DNA of 64,000 nt. It comes from PRS1 sp965250265. Lineage in GTDB: Bacteria; Bacteroidota; Bacteroidia; Flavobacteriales; Flavobacteriaceae. Below the pieces are notes generated by a model that did no database searches, was not told where the DNA came from, and was given only the letters and a program-made list of their open reading frames with translations. The stretch is taken from the NCBI GenBank assembly GCA_965250265.1, contig CBDFNO010000009.1:62001-126000 (forward strand), read 5' to 3'. Numbering within the stretch: the stretch's first letter is position 1; every line of letters begins with the position of its first letter. Below are positions 55,983 through 64,000 of this stretch, one piece after another. The position numbers and the translations under genes are program-made.

Positions 55983-58097
55983 ATGAAAAACACATTACTA
56001 TTAGCATTTGCATTGATAGTTTCAATGCAAGTATGCTCGCAAGAAAGAAAAATAACTGGAGTTGTTTCAGATAATTTGGGATATCCTCTTCCAGGAGTTA
56101 ACATTATTATTAAAGGAACAACCAATGGGACTCAAACTGACTTTGATGGTAAATATTGGACTTTAGTTCAAGTAGGAGATATTTTAATATATAACTATGT
56201 AGGTTTTGTTACAAAGGAACTAACAGTTGGATATTCAAGTATTATTAATGTTATAATGGAAGAAGACATAGCAATGTTGGATGAAATTATAGTTACTGCA
56301 CAAGGTATTAAGATGGAAAGGCGGTCTCTAGGTTATGCCTTGAATACACCTAGTGCAGCACAAATTAAACGTCAAAAACAAAAAACATATCATAATAGTA
56401 TAGCATTACAACTTCAAGGTAAAGCAACAGGAATTAAAATCACATCACAAAGTGGTGCAGCAGGTACTTCAAATAATATTGTTATTAGAGGTGCAGTATC
56501 AATTAATGTTAATAAGCAACCTTTATATATTGTTGATGGAGTTCCTATTCAAGGGCAATACAATTCTATAATTCAAGGTATTAATTCTAAAGATATTGAT
56601 AAGGTTAATGTTTATAAAGGAGGCAAGGCAAAAGCACTTTTTGGAAATTCAGCAAAAAACGGATGTATAGTTATTACAACAAAACAAGGAAATTATAGAT
56701 TAGAAAATGATGATTCTTATGCACAAATCCATGAGAATAACTTTGAACAAGTACAGTTATCACCTCTTTCGACATTTTCAATAGATGTTGATAATGCATC
56801 TTATAGCAATGTAAGAAGAATGATTAACAATGGTCAAAAAATTCCATTTGATGCAGTAAAAATTGAAGAAATGATTAATTATTTTGATTATAATTACCCT
56901 CAACCAAAAGATGAACATCCTTTTTCGATTAATACTGAAGTAGCACAAACACCATGGCATAAAGACACCAAATTGGTTAAAATTGGTTTACAGGGGAAAA
57001 CATATGAAAATGAAGAATTGCCTGCCTCAAACTTAACATTTTTAATAGATGTTTCTGGTTCTATGAATAATCAAAACAAATTACCGCTATTAAAATCAGC
57101 TTTTAAACTTTTAGTTAAACAACTTCGAGAGAAAGATAAAGTTTCGATTGTAGTTTATGCTGGAGCTGCTGGTGTTGTTTTAAAACCAACATCTGGAGAT
57201 CAAAAAGAAAGAATTTTAAATGCTTTGGATAATTTACAAGCAGGAGGCTCAACAGCAGGAGGAGCTGGAATTAAATTGGCTTACAAACTAGCAGAAAAGA
57301 ACTTTATTAAACTTGGAAATAATAGAGTAATCTTGGCAACTGATGGTGATTTTAATGTAGGAGCATCGAGTAATAAAGCAATGGAAAAATTAATTGAAGA
57401 AAAACGAAAGTCAGGAGTATTCTTGTCAGTTTTAGGTTTCGGTTATGGAAACTATAAAGATTCGAAACTTGAAATTTTAGCAGATAAAGGAAACGGAAAC
57501 CATGCATATATCGATAATATGCAGGAAGCCCAAAAAGTATTTGGAAAAGAATTTGGAGGAACTCTTTACACTATAGCAAAAGATGTTAAAATTCAAGTAG
57601 AATTCAATCCAAAAAAAGTTCAAGCATATCGTTTAATAGGATATGAAAATCGACTTTTAGCTGATGAAGATTTTATAGACGATACAAAGGATGCTGGAGA
57701 ATTAGGAAGTGGACACACAGTAACTGCATTGTATGAGATTATTCCAGTTGGTGTAAAAAGTGAATACCTAAAAGATATTCACGATTTAAAGTATACTAAA
57801 ATCGAAGTTAATACAGATTATTCAGACGAATTATTTACAGTAAAATTCAGATATAAAAATCCTGATGGTGATAAAAGTATTGAGATAGTTCATATTCAAA
57901 AAGATGAAATGTCTGATTTTTCCGAAGATTTAAAATTCTCATCAGCAGTAGCCCTTTTCGGAATGCAATTAAGACACTCAAAGTATTTTAATAATTCAAC
58001 TATAGATAATGTTGTAGAATTAGCAGAAGGTGGAAGAGGAAATGATAAAGATGGTTATAGAGCTGAATTTATTAGATTAGTTAAAGCATACAAATAA
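55983..58097 (+). CDS. CarboxypepD-reg + SusC-like plug + VWA (YfbK-like) protein
   Basis: A 704-residue exported protein. Signal peptide 1-20. Residues 22-95 are a carboxypeptidase-regulatory-like domain (ITGVVSDNLGYPLPGVNIIIKG). Residues about 100-237 are a TonB-dependent receptor plug of SusC type (RRSLGYAL, GIKITSQSGAAG, NKQPLYIVDGVPI, ALFGNSAKNGCIVITTK). There is no beta-barrel; instead residues about 345-535 are a VWA domain with intact metal site (DVSGS 356-360, Thr424, Asp454 in ATDGD), and 535-704 the DUF3520-type domain seen in YfbK proteins. It is followed by a terminator. The plug without a barrel must act as a binding or docking module. Function unknown. Confidence 0.88.
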   Translation: MKNTLLLAFALIVSMQVCSQERKITGVVSDNLGYPLPGVNIIIKGTTNGTQTDFDGKYWTLVQVGDILIYNYVGFVTKELTVGYSSIINVIMEEDIAMLDEIIVTAQGIKMERRSLGYALNTPSAAQIKRQKQKTYHNSIALQLQGKATGIKITSQSGAAGTSNNIVIRGAVSINVNKQPLYIVDGVPIQGQYNSIIQGINSKDIDKVNVYKGGKAKALFGNSAKNGCIVITTKQGNYRLENDDSYAQIHENNFEQVQLSPLSTFSIDVDNASYSNVRRMINNGQKIPFDAVKIEEMINYFDYNYPQPKDEHPFSINTEVAQTPWHKDTKLVKIGLQGKTYENEELPASNLTFLIDVSGSMNNQNKLPLLKSAFKLLVKQLREKDKVSIVVYAGAAGVVLKPTSGDQKERILNALDNLQAGGSTAGGAGIKLAYKLAEKNFIKLGNNRVILATDGDFNVGASSNKAMEKLIEEKRKSGVFLSVLGFGYGNYKDSKLEILADKGNGNHAYIDNMQEAQKVFGKEFGGTLYTIAKDVKIQVEFNPKKVQAYRLIGYENRLLADEDFIDDTKDAGELGSGHTVTALYEIIPVGVKSEYLKDIHDLKYTKIEVNTDYSDELFTVKFRYKNPDGDKSIEIVHIQKDEMSDFSEDLKFSSAVALFGMQLRHSKYFNNSTIDNVVELAEGGRGNDKDGYRAEFIRLVKAYK

Positions 58098-58149
58098 CCA
58101 AGTCAAATAGTTTGTTGGTTGTAACTTTTTTCATAAGCAGACTTGGTTT

Positions 58150-58184
58150 AAAGAGGAGCATTAATATAATGTTCCTCTTTTTGT
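58150..58184 (+). terminator. Terminator after the plug-VWA gene
   Basis: Stem AAGAGGA-CATTA / TAATG-TCCTCTT with one internal mismatch and a following T-run. Confidence 0.85.
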
Positions 58185-58226
58185 ATAAAATAAAATTTCA
58201 TATTTTTATAAATCAAACCAACAACA

Positions 58227-59564
58227 ATGAAAAAAATATTATTCCTTCTACTATTGCTATCGTTTCAAATACAAGCTCAACAAATATTATCAGAAAAAGA
58301 AAGAGCAGTGGTAGTAGATGTCATTTTAGCTGACAGGTTAAATAACTTGTTACCTGAATTAATGGATCGTTCTGATATTGATATGTGGATTTTAATTTCC
58401 AGAGAATACAACGAAGATCCAGTTTTAAAAACGATGCTACCTTCTACATGGTTAAATGCGAGAAGAAGAACAATAATTCTTTTTTATAGAGATAAAGAAA
58501 ATAACTCAATAGATAAACTTGCAGTTGCCAGATATAATTTTGGAGACAATATATTTTCAGCTTGGGATAAAGACAAAGAACCAAACCAATGGAAAAGATT
58601 AATACAGCTTATTGAAGAACGAAATCCAAAAACGATTGGGCTTAATTTTTCAACACATTTTAATATTTCAGATGGACTAGATAAAACCGATTACGATGAG
58701 TTTATGCACCACTTACCTGAAAAATATGAAAATAAGGTTGTTTCTGCCGAAAAACTTGCAACAGCTTGGATTGAAACAAGAACAGCTCGTGAAATGATAA
58801 TTTATAATCAACTCGTAGATATAACCCACGATGTTATATCCGAAGCTTTTTCAGAAAAGGTAATTACTCCAGGAATTACTTCAACCACAGATGTTGAATG
58901 GTGGTTGCGACAAAAAGTTACAGACCTTGGATTAAAAACATGGTTTCATCCATCGGTAGATATACAGAGAAGTAATGAAGTGCTGGGTAATCATTTATAT
59001 TCGTTTTCAGACAGACCAGAGGATATGATAATTTTACCGGGAGACTTGCTGCATTGCGATTTTGGAATCACTTATCTACGTTTAAATACTGATTGTCAAG
59101 AACTTGCTTACGTGTTAAAACCAAATGAAACAAGTGCACCTTTGTTTTTACAAAATGCATTAGCCGATGGAAATAAAGTACAAGATATTTTTACTTCTAA
59201 TTTTGAAACAGGTAAAACAGGTAATCAAATTTTATTAAAGTCACTTGGCGAAGCGAAAGCGCAAGGATTAAAGCCTTCTATTTATACACATCCGCTAGGT
59301 AGTTATGGACATTCATCAGGACCAACTATTGGAATGTGGGATGCTCAAGGCGGGATTGCAGGTGCTGGAGATTATCCACTTTATCCAAATACAGTTTATG
59401 CTATTGAATTAAATACAACGGTAAATATTCCTGAGTGGCAACGAGATATTAGAATAATGTTAGAAGAAGCTGGTTTCTATGGAGAAAATGGATTCAGATA
59501 TGTAAATGGCAGACAAACTAAATTATACTTAATACCTCGACTTAAAGGCCATCAAGGAAATTAA
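58227..59564 (+). CDS. Exported M24-family metallopeptidase
   Basis: A 445-residue protein with a signal peptide (MKKILFLLLLLSFQIQAQ). The C-terminal half has the pita-bread fold ligands of Xaa-Pro aminopeptidase/prolidase: LLHCDFGITYLRLNTDCQEL (two Asp), THPLGSYGHSSGPTIG (His), YAIELNT (Glu) and DIRIMLEEAG (Glu). The N-terminal half resembles creatinase N (SDIDMWILISRE). A periplasmic or secreted peptidase acting on proline-containing or modified peptides is likely. It stands between the two plug-VWA genes but has its own transcription start region. Confidence 0.88.
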   Translation: MKKILFLLLLLSFQIQAQQILSEKERAVVVDVILADRLNNLLPELMDRSDIDMWILISREYNEDPVLKTMLPSTWLNARRRTIILFYRDKENNSIDKLAVARYNFGDNIFSAWDKDKEPNQWKRLIQLIEERNPKTIGLNFSTHFNISDGLDKTDYDEFMHHLPEKYENKVVSAEKLATAWIETRTAREMIIYNQLVDITHDVISEAFSEKVITPGITSTTDVEWWLRQKVTDLGLKTWFHPSVDIQRSNEVLGNHLYSFSDRPEDMIILPGDLLHCDFGITYLRLNTDCQELAYVLKPNETSAPLFLQNALADGNKVQDIFTSNFETGKTGNQILLKSLGEAKAQGLKPSIYTHPLGSYGHSSGPTIGMWDAQGGIAGAGDYPLYPNTVYAIELNTTVNIPEWQRDIRIMLEEAGFYGENGFRYVNGRQTKLYLIPRLKGHQGN

Positions 59565-59599
59565 AATGACACTATTTGTTCTCTAAAAACGGATTTATT

Positions 59600-60022
59600 T
59601 TATTGTTGCATTTTTAGGTAATAGTCAACTGAATGTTTTCCTGAACCATATAATGTAAAGAATATACATAAAATTAAAGCAGCAGAGGACAAAATTAAAT
59701 TGGTTGTATTCATCTCACCAGCAAAATTTATTATTACCGCACCTAAAAGAAGTGGTAATTGAGCTAAAGTTGCCCAACGGGTTAATAAGCCAAAAATAAT
59801 TAGCAAACCACCAATTATATGAGCAGGAGTTACATAGTGAATAGCTATCATACTTCCAGCAATATTTTGTATTGGTTTTATGAGGTCAATTAAAATTTGT
59901 GTATTACCCATAAAAGAAAACCCTTTAATTAATAAAAAGACTCCAAATGCTATACGGAGTAAGTCAAGAGGATAATATGTATGTCTGTTTGCCCATTTGT
60001 TTAGTTTTTTGATGACTCCCAT
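59600..60022 (-). CDS. DoxX-family membrane protein
   Basis: A 140-residue protein with four transmembrane segments. YYPLDLLRIAFGVFLLIKGFSF and THIIGGLLIIFGLLTRWATLAQLP-like segments (IIGGLLIIFGLLTRWA) are typical of the DoxX/SURF4 family. Known relatives include subunits of quinol oxidases and oxidoreductase-associated proteins; the role here is unknown. Alone on the minus strand. Confidence 0.85.
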   Translation of the reverse strand: MGVIKKLNKWANRHTYYPLDLLRIAFGVFLLIKGFSFMGNTQILIDLIKPIQNIAGSMIAIHYVTPAHIIGGLLIIFGLLTRWATLAQLPLLLGAVIINFAGEMNTTNLILSSAALILCIFFTLYGSGKHSVDYYLKMQQ

Positions 60023-60144
60023 GATTTAAAGATTAAAATTGGTTATTAAAATACTTAAATTTAACGAGATATGAAAATTTCATTTTTAAAAGACAATGAA
60101 ATTCTAACTCTTTTTTATTAAATTGCGACACAAAAATTTTGATA

Positions 60145-60609
60145 ATGAAAAGAACATATTTCGTTTTTATAGGAATATTATTATGTTGTATATTTCAGAC
60201 AATAAATGCACAACAGGTAGATCGCATACAACGAGGTCAAAGGGGTTATACGCCACCACCAAAGGTAAGTTATGGAGCATATATTGAGTTAAAAGATCCT
60301 TATGAAGAAACTAATATTATACTACCAAAATGTATTGAAGCATTTAATTTGGACGATTTCGAAAAGGAAATTTTAAAGAATATTCTTATAAAGAAGTTTG
60401 AAAGTCAAAATGCCATACTAAACGATAAAAAAAATAGTAGAGAAGATCGACAAAAAAAGATTCTTGAATTAGATAAAGGTTTTTATAAGGAACTTTCTTC
60501 AATTCTTTCTGCAGAAGAAATAGAAAAATACAAAATCATGGATTTTGAAGAATCTAAGGAAGAAAAGAAAAAAAAGAAAAAGAATCGGCGTAAAAATAGA
60601 AAGACTTAA
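60145..60609 (+). CDS. Small exported Lys-rich protein
   Basis: A 154-residue protein beginning MKRTYFVFIGILLCCIFQTINAQQ (signal peptide; an in-frame ATG two codons earlier is less likely). The mature part has a Pro-rich stretch (GYTPPPKVSYGAY), then two or three amphipathic helices (FNLDDFEKEILKNILIKKF ... FYKELSSILSAEEIEKYK) and a strongly basic tail of Lys and Arg. The helices recall Spy/CpxP-type periplasmic proteins, but the LTxxQ motif is not seen. Function unknown. Ends at a strong terminator. Confidence 0.7.
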   Translation: MKRTYFVFIGILLCCIFQTINAQQVDRIQRGQRGYTPPPKVSYGAYIELKDPYEETNIILPKCIEAFNLDDFEKEILKNILIKKFESQNAILNDKKNSREDRQKKILELDKGFYKELSSILSAEEIEKYKIMDFEESKEEKKKKKKNRRKNRKT

Positions 60610-60610
60610 T

Positions 60611-60645
60611 AAAAAGAGGCGCATTTAATAAGCCTCTTTTTTTTT
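60611..60645 (+). terminator. Rho-independent terminator
   Basis: Stem AAAAGAGGC / GCCTCTTTT with a nine-base loop and a T-run, just after the small exported protein. Confidence 0.9.
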
Positions 60646-60735
60646 GGTCTATATTTTGGTTAATAATTAATAGAATGTTAAATAATTTAACACCAGTTTT
60701 TTTTTTTGTAATTTTAAAACAAAAGAAAAATTGAT

Positions 60736-62928
60736 ATGAAAAATATTATTATTTTATTAGTATTCTGTTTAGGAATTCAAAATATAAATGCACAAAAGCA
60801 GATTGCAATTTATTGGGACGCTTCATATTCCATGAAGGATAGAAACCTTGATCGAGAATTGCAATACCTTAATAACTATTTTAAGAAACACCAGGCGGCA
60901 AATGTTACTTTAGTTATGTTCAGTAACGATATTATTCTTAAAGAAACTTATGCTATAAAGGCAGGAAATTGGACGAATTTAAAGCAGGAATTACAAAATA
61001 CTATTTACGACGGAGCTACATCATTTTCCAACTTATTTAAGGGTAATTTTGATGAGTCTTTTTTATTCTCAGATGGAATTGAAAATCTTGATAAATTTAA
61101 ACCACCAACGGATAAGCCTCTTCATATTATTTCTACTTTAACTAGCACAAATACTATTAATTTAAAATTAGCAGCCGATTTATCTTCTGGTTCATATGTA
61201 TATTTAAATAGTGACCCTGAAAATGCTAATAAAATAGAAAAAGTAGAACAGCTTTTTTCTAACGAATCCGAAGGATTTGTTACTGGAATCATTTCTGGAA
61301 TAGAAGGATCCTTAAATAACGTAAGTGTAATAAATAAAGCATCAAATCAAGGTATCGCATCTGGAACAAGCGGAACTTATAAAATTAAGGCTAAAGAAGG
61401 AGATATATTAGTATTTACCTATTTAGGAAAGAAAACTGTAAATATTAGAGTATCAAAAGCAGATATTATTAATATTACAATGGGAGATATAAAAGAAAAT
61501 CTAGATGAAGTGCTTATTACTTCTGAAGTAGAAAAGGAAGAACTAGTAAATACTGGGAATAGATTGGTTGATAAAAAAAGTTTAGGTTATGCTATAGAAT
61601 CTATTGGTGAAGAAGAAATTTCAGAATTAGATACTGATGTTAAGCAAGCAGTTAAAGGACAGTTTGCAGGACTTGAAATACAAAATAACACTGCTCAGAC
61701 TCGTGTTGATTTAAGTCAGTTTCTTGGGAGAGGTAAAAACATGACCATTCTTGGGAATCAATATGGTTTAGTGGTACTGGATGGTGCTCCTCTAGCGCAA
61801 TCAGACTCTAGTGGTTCTACTGACTTTGTGAGTGACACTTTTTTTATTAATCCAGATATGATTGTTGATATTACTTACTTAAAAGGACTTGCAGCGACTA
61901 ATAAATATGGGACTAAAGGCAAAAATGGTGTTTTACTAATAACCACAAAAAATGCCGTTGTAGATAAAGTAAATACAAAAAAGAAAATTAAATTAGGAAC
62001 AACATTAACTTATGGAGGTAATGCAGAGCTAATTAACGAATTGCCTGATGTATCTTATATAAAAGTGTTGAAAACTTCTAAAACTATAGAAGAAGCTTTT
62101 CAAAATTATTTATTGCAAAGAGAAAAGCATGGAAATAAACCAGAATTCTACCTTGACACTTATGAATATTTTAAAGGATGGAATAACAAATTATTATCAA
62201 AACGAGTTTTATCAAATGTTTATGAAATAGCTTTTGATGATGTTAATGCTCTAAGGGCACTTTCTTATAAACAGCAAGCTAACAGAAATTATAAAGATGC
62301 AGTTGTAACACTTAAGAGAGTACTAAAATTAGAACCAAAACAATCGCAGTCTTATAGAGATTTGGCATTAGCAAATAATTATTCAGGAGACTATAACAAA
62401 TCATTAAAAATATATGATAATATTGATAAAAATCGAGGTGTAGGAAATATAGTTTTGTCAGGAATGAATAAAACAATTACAAATGAGACTAAAAACTTAA
62501 TTGCACTTCATGGTAACCAATTGAATACTCAGGGAATTAATCAAAAATTCTTAAGGCCTTTAAAATATAAATCTAGAGTAATTTTTGAATGGAATAATTT
62601 AAATGCCGAGTTTGATTTAAATATTATTAATCCACAAAAGCGTTTTTTTACTTGGTCTCATACAATTGCTGAAAACTCACAAAGAATCTTACAAGAAAAG
62701 GAATTAGGTTATGGTCTTGAGGAATTCTATCTTACCTCATCTGATTTAGGAGAATGGACATTCAATATAAATTATTTCGGAAATAATTCAAAATTAGATG
62801 TACCTACTTTTGTGAAAATCACTACTTATAAAAACTTTGGCTCTGCAAACGAAATTAAGGACATTAAAGTCGTTAGGTTGCACAAAAAAGATATAGAACA
62901 AACCGTTGCGAAATTGAATGTAAATTAG
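60736..62928 (+). CDS. VWA + CarboxypepD-reg + SusC-like plug + TPR + DUF2135-like protein
   Basis: A 730-residue exported protein (signal peptide 1-20). Residues 22-175 are a short VWA-like domain with intact metal site (DASYS 28-32, Thr95, Asp113). Residues about 181-255 are a carboxypeptidase-regulatory-like domain, and 258-406 a SusC-type plug (KKSLGYAIESI, GQFAGLEIQNN, LVVLDGAPL, KYGTKGKNGVLLITTKN), with no barrel after it. Residues about 505-575 resemble two TPRs (NYKDAVVTLKRVLKLEP). The C-terminal 110 residues resemble DUF2135 (VIFEWNNLNAEFDLNIINP, GLEEFYLTSSDLGEWTFNINYFG), as found at the end of large VIT/VWA proteins of Bacteroidota. The same modules as the 55983-58097 protein occur in a different order. 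Function unknown. Confidence 0.85.
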   Translation: MKNIIILLVFCLGIQNINAQKQIAIYWDASYSMKDRNLDRELQYLNNYFKKHQAANVTLVMFSNDIILKETYAIKAGNWTNLKQELQNTIYDGATSFSNLFKGNFDESFLFSDGIENLDKFKPPTDKPLHIISTLTSTNTINLKLAADLSSGSYVYLNSDPENANKIEKVEQLFSNESEGFVTGIISGIEGSLNNVSVINKASNQGIASGTSGTYKIKAKEGDILVFTYLGKKTVNIRVSKADIINITMGDIKENLDEVLITSEVEKEELVNTGNRLVDKKSLGYAIESIGEEEISELDTDVKQAVKGQFAGLEIQNNTAQTRVDLSQFLGRGKNMTILGNQYGLVVLDGAPLAQSDSSGSTDFVSDTFFINPDMIVDITYLKGLAATNKYGTKGKNGVLLITTKNAVVDKVNTKKKIKLGTTLTYGGNAELINELPDVSYIKVLKTSKTIEEAFQNYLLQREKHGNKPEFYLDTYEYFKGWNNKLLSKRVLSNVYEIAFDDVNALRALSYKQQANRNYKDAVVTLKRVLKLEPKQSQSYRDLALANNYSGDYNKSLKIYDNIDKNRGVGNIVLSGMNKTITNETKNLIALHGNQLNTQGINQKFLRPLKYKSRVIFEWNNLNAEFDLNIINPQKRFFTWSHTIAENSQRILQEKELGYGLEEFYLTSSDLGEWTFNINYFGNNSKLDVPTFVKITTYKNFGSANEIKDIKVVRLHKKDIEQTVAKLNVN

Positions 62929-62945
62929 GATTGTATCTCTCTTTT

Positions 62946-64000
62946 TTATGCAATAATTGTTCTTTTAGAAATTTTATAGAATATTATTGATGTTATTAAC
63001 CCAATGAGTGTAAAACCAGCTAATACCAAAAACACATGTTGATGACCCAACTCTCCAGGAGAATTATCTAATAATATACCTATCATTGGTCCAGAAAAAA
63101 TTTCTGGCGTATAACCAACAAGTGAAATAAACCCAACTGCTGTCCCTGTTAATGCTAAAGGTATTTTCCCTTCTTCCATCGTCGCAAAGTATAATACTCT
63201 TACCGAATAGACACCTAAAGCCATTAAACCAATAGATAAGCCAAAAAGCAATGTGGTTTGGTCACCTATTATTCCAGAAGCAAAAATTAAACTGGTAATT
63301 AATGTTAAAAGGAATCCAATAATAATCCACAAGGACGCTTTTGTTTTATCTGCTAATAATCCAATAACCACTCCAATAACTGGACGCATATATAATAAAT
63401 AAGTTCCAACTTTTGCAGATTCAATTTTATTATAATTCATTACATTTTCTGCATAAAGACTGAATACATCTGTCATTTTATATCCATAATAAGCACATAA
63501 AATGATAATCATTAGTAGCCATACGGCTTTAAACTTCATTACAACCCTAAAGTTTTCCAATGTAATTTTATTAGCTTTTTCTGTTTTTGTGTCTTCAGTA
63601 TCATTAAATTTTAAAAGGAAAAAAACTAGAACTGCAATTGCAATAACAGCAAAGGACGTGTAGATTATAACTTGTTTGAAAGCTTCACGACGCTCTGCAA
63701 TAGAAGTAAGTTCAATATCTTTTGTAATGAATAAAGAAAAAATGAGTACACCAACTGATCCAAAAATTGCGGCAACAAGTCCACGACCACCATCTAAAAA
63801 TCCAAAAGCAATACCTTGTTTAGATTTACCTCCCCAAATTCTGGTCGCTTTTATCATAGCTGCCCAAAACAGAAAAATAGTGGTAAATCCCCAATAACCA
63901 TAGATAAGATGAAGATTTTCTAGTGTTGGATACGTTGCTAAATAAAAACCGCCAAGCGCTGTAAGTAACAAGGCTACAGACATTAAATATCTTGGGTTGA
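62946..64000 (-). CDS. MFS transporter, incomplete at the window end
   Basis: The C-terminal 350 or so residues of a major facilitator superfamily transporter. The frame stays open beyond the ATG at 63983 to the window edge (preceding codons read NPRYL), and at least the first one or two transmembrane segments are outside. Ten or so membrane segments remain, with a central loop rich in Lys and Glu (DTEDTKTEKANK), and a conserved-looking AGFLDGGRGLVAAIFGS-like stretch (GIAFGFLDGGRGLVAA), as in the sugar-phosphate or hexuronate porter group. Substrate unknown. Confidence 0.85.
   Translation of the reverse strand, partial: NPRYLMSVALLLTALGGFYLATYPTLENLHLIYGYWGFTTIFLFWAAMIKATRIWGGKSKQGIAFGFLDGGRGLVAAIFGSVGVLIFSLFITKDIELTSIAERREAFKQVIIYTSFAVIAIAVLVFFLLKFNDTEDTKTEKANKITLENFRVVMKFKAVWLLMIIILCAYYGYKMTDVFSLYAENVMNYNKIESAKVGTYLLYMRPVIGVVIGLLADKTKASLWIIIGFLLTLITSLIFASGIIGDQTTLLFGLSIGLMALGVYSVRVLYFATMEEGKIPLALTGTAVGFISLVGYTPEIFSGPMIGILLDNSPGELGHQHVFLVLAGFTLIGLITSIIFYKISKRTIIA

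Overview
The window is a 64 kb piece of a chromosome from a marine-type member of the family Flavobacteriaceae (phylum Bacteroidota). Support for this: AT-rich DNA, a complete rRNA operon with a Bacteroidota-type 16S (3' end CACCTCCTTTCT), promoters of the form TTTG-N19/20-TAnnTTTG, almost no Shine-Dalgarno sequences, a PorP/SprF-type IX secretion locus with a type B C-terminal sorting domain, SusC-like plug domains, and the families DUF6090, DUF6095 and DUF3857. The genus cannot be fixed from the window alone. No prophage, insertion sequence or CRISPR array was seen.

Layout. 0-10.9 kb: an FKBP-like lipoprotein, an outer membrane barrel, a split transketolase, tgt, an LptF/LptG permease, a DMT transporter, accA, dnaB and a secreted protein of a family usually labelled asparagine synthetase B. 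10.9-16.0 kb: the first accessory region, a three-gene minus-strand run (membrane TolB-like/TPR protein; caspase + alpha/beta hydrolase + TPR fusion; PGDYG-type small protein) and, divergent from it, a small gene built of 17 perfect DGGGINPK units. 16.2-19.5 kb: thrS-infC-rpmI-rplT. 19.8-25.3 kb: 16S, tRNA-Ile, tRNA-Ala, 23S, 5S. 25.4-30.4 kb: a T9SS cargo locus (beta-helix protein, 981-residue repeat protein with type B sorting domain, PorP/SprF partner). 30.7-33.6 kb: a decaying region with a response regulator carrying two frameshifts, an intact LytS-type kinase, and two gene remnants fused by a deletion. 33.9-39.7 kb: DinB-like protein, DUF6095, murQ, monomeric isocitrate dehydrogenase, a gene-free stretch that may encode a structured RNA, rplS, and a hydrolase.

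39.7-55.2 kb is the menaquinone cluster (thioesterase, menF, menD, cvfB-like, menB, menA, UPF0173 hydrolase, menC, CPBP protease, menE), interrupted by a DUF6090 gene bounded by a structured palindromic element and by a convergent pair of DUF3857 proteins, one with an intact and one with a destroyed transglutaminase triad. 55.3-63 kb is the second accessory region: a stand-alone VWA domain that has lost its metal site, and two large exported proteins that join VWA domains to SusC-like plug domains without any beta-barrel, in opposite domain orders, with a secreted M24 peptidase, a DoxX protein and a small basic exported protein between them. The window ends inside an MFS transporter gene.

The strongest candidates for undescribed biology are the caspase/TPR operon with its divergent repeat-peptide gene, and the barrel-less plug-VWA proteins. 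Both rest on domain recognition by eye, and any function proposed for them is inference.
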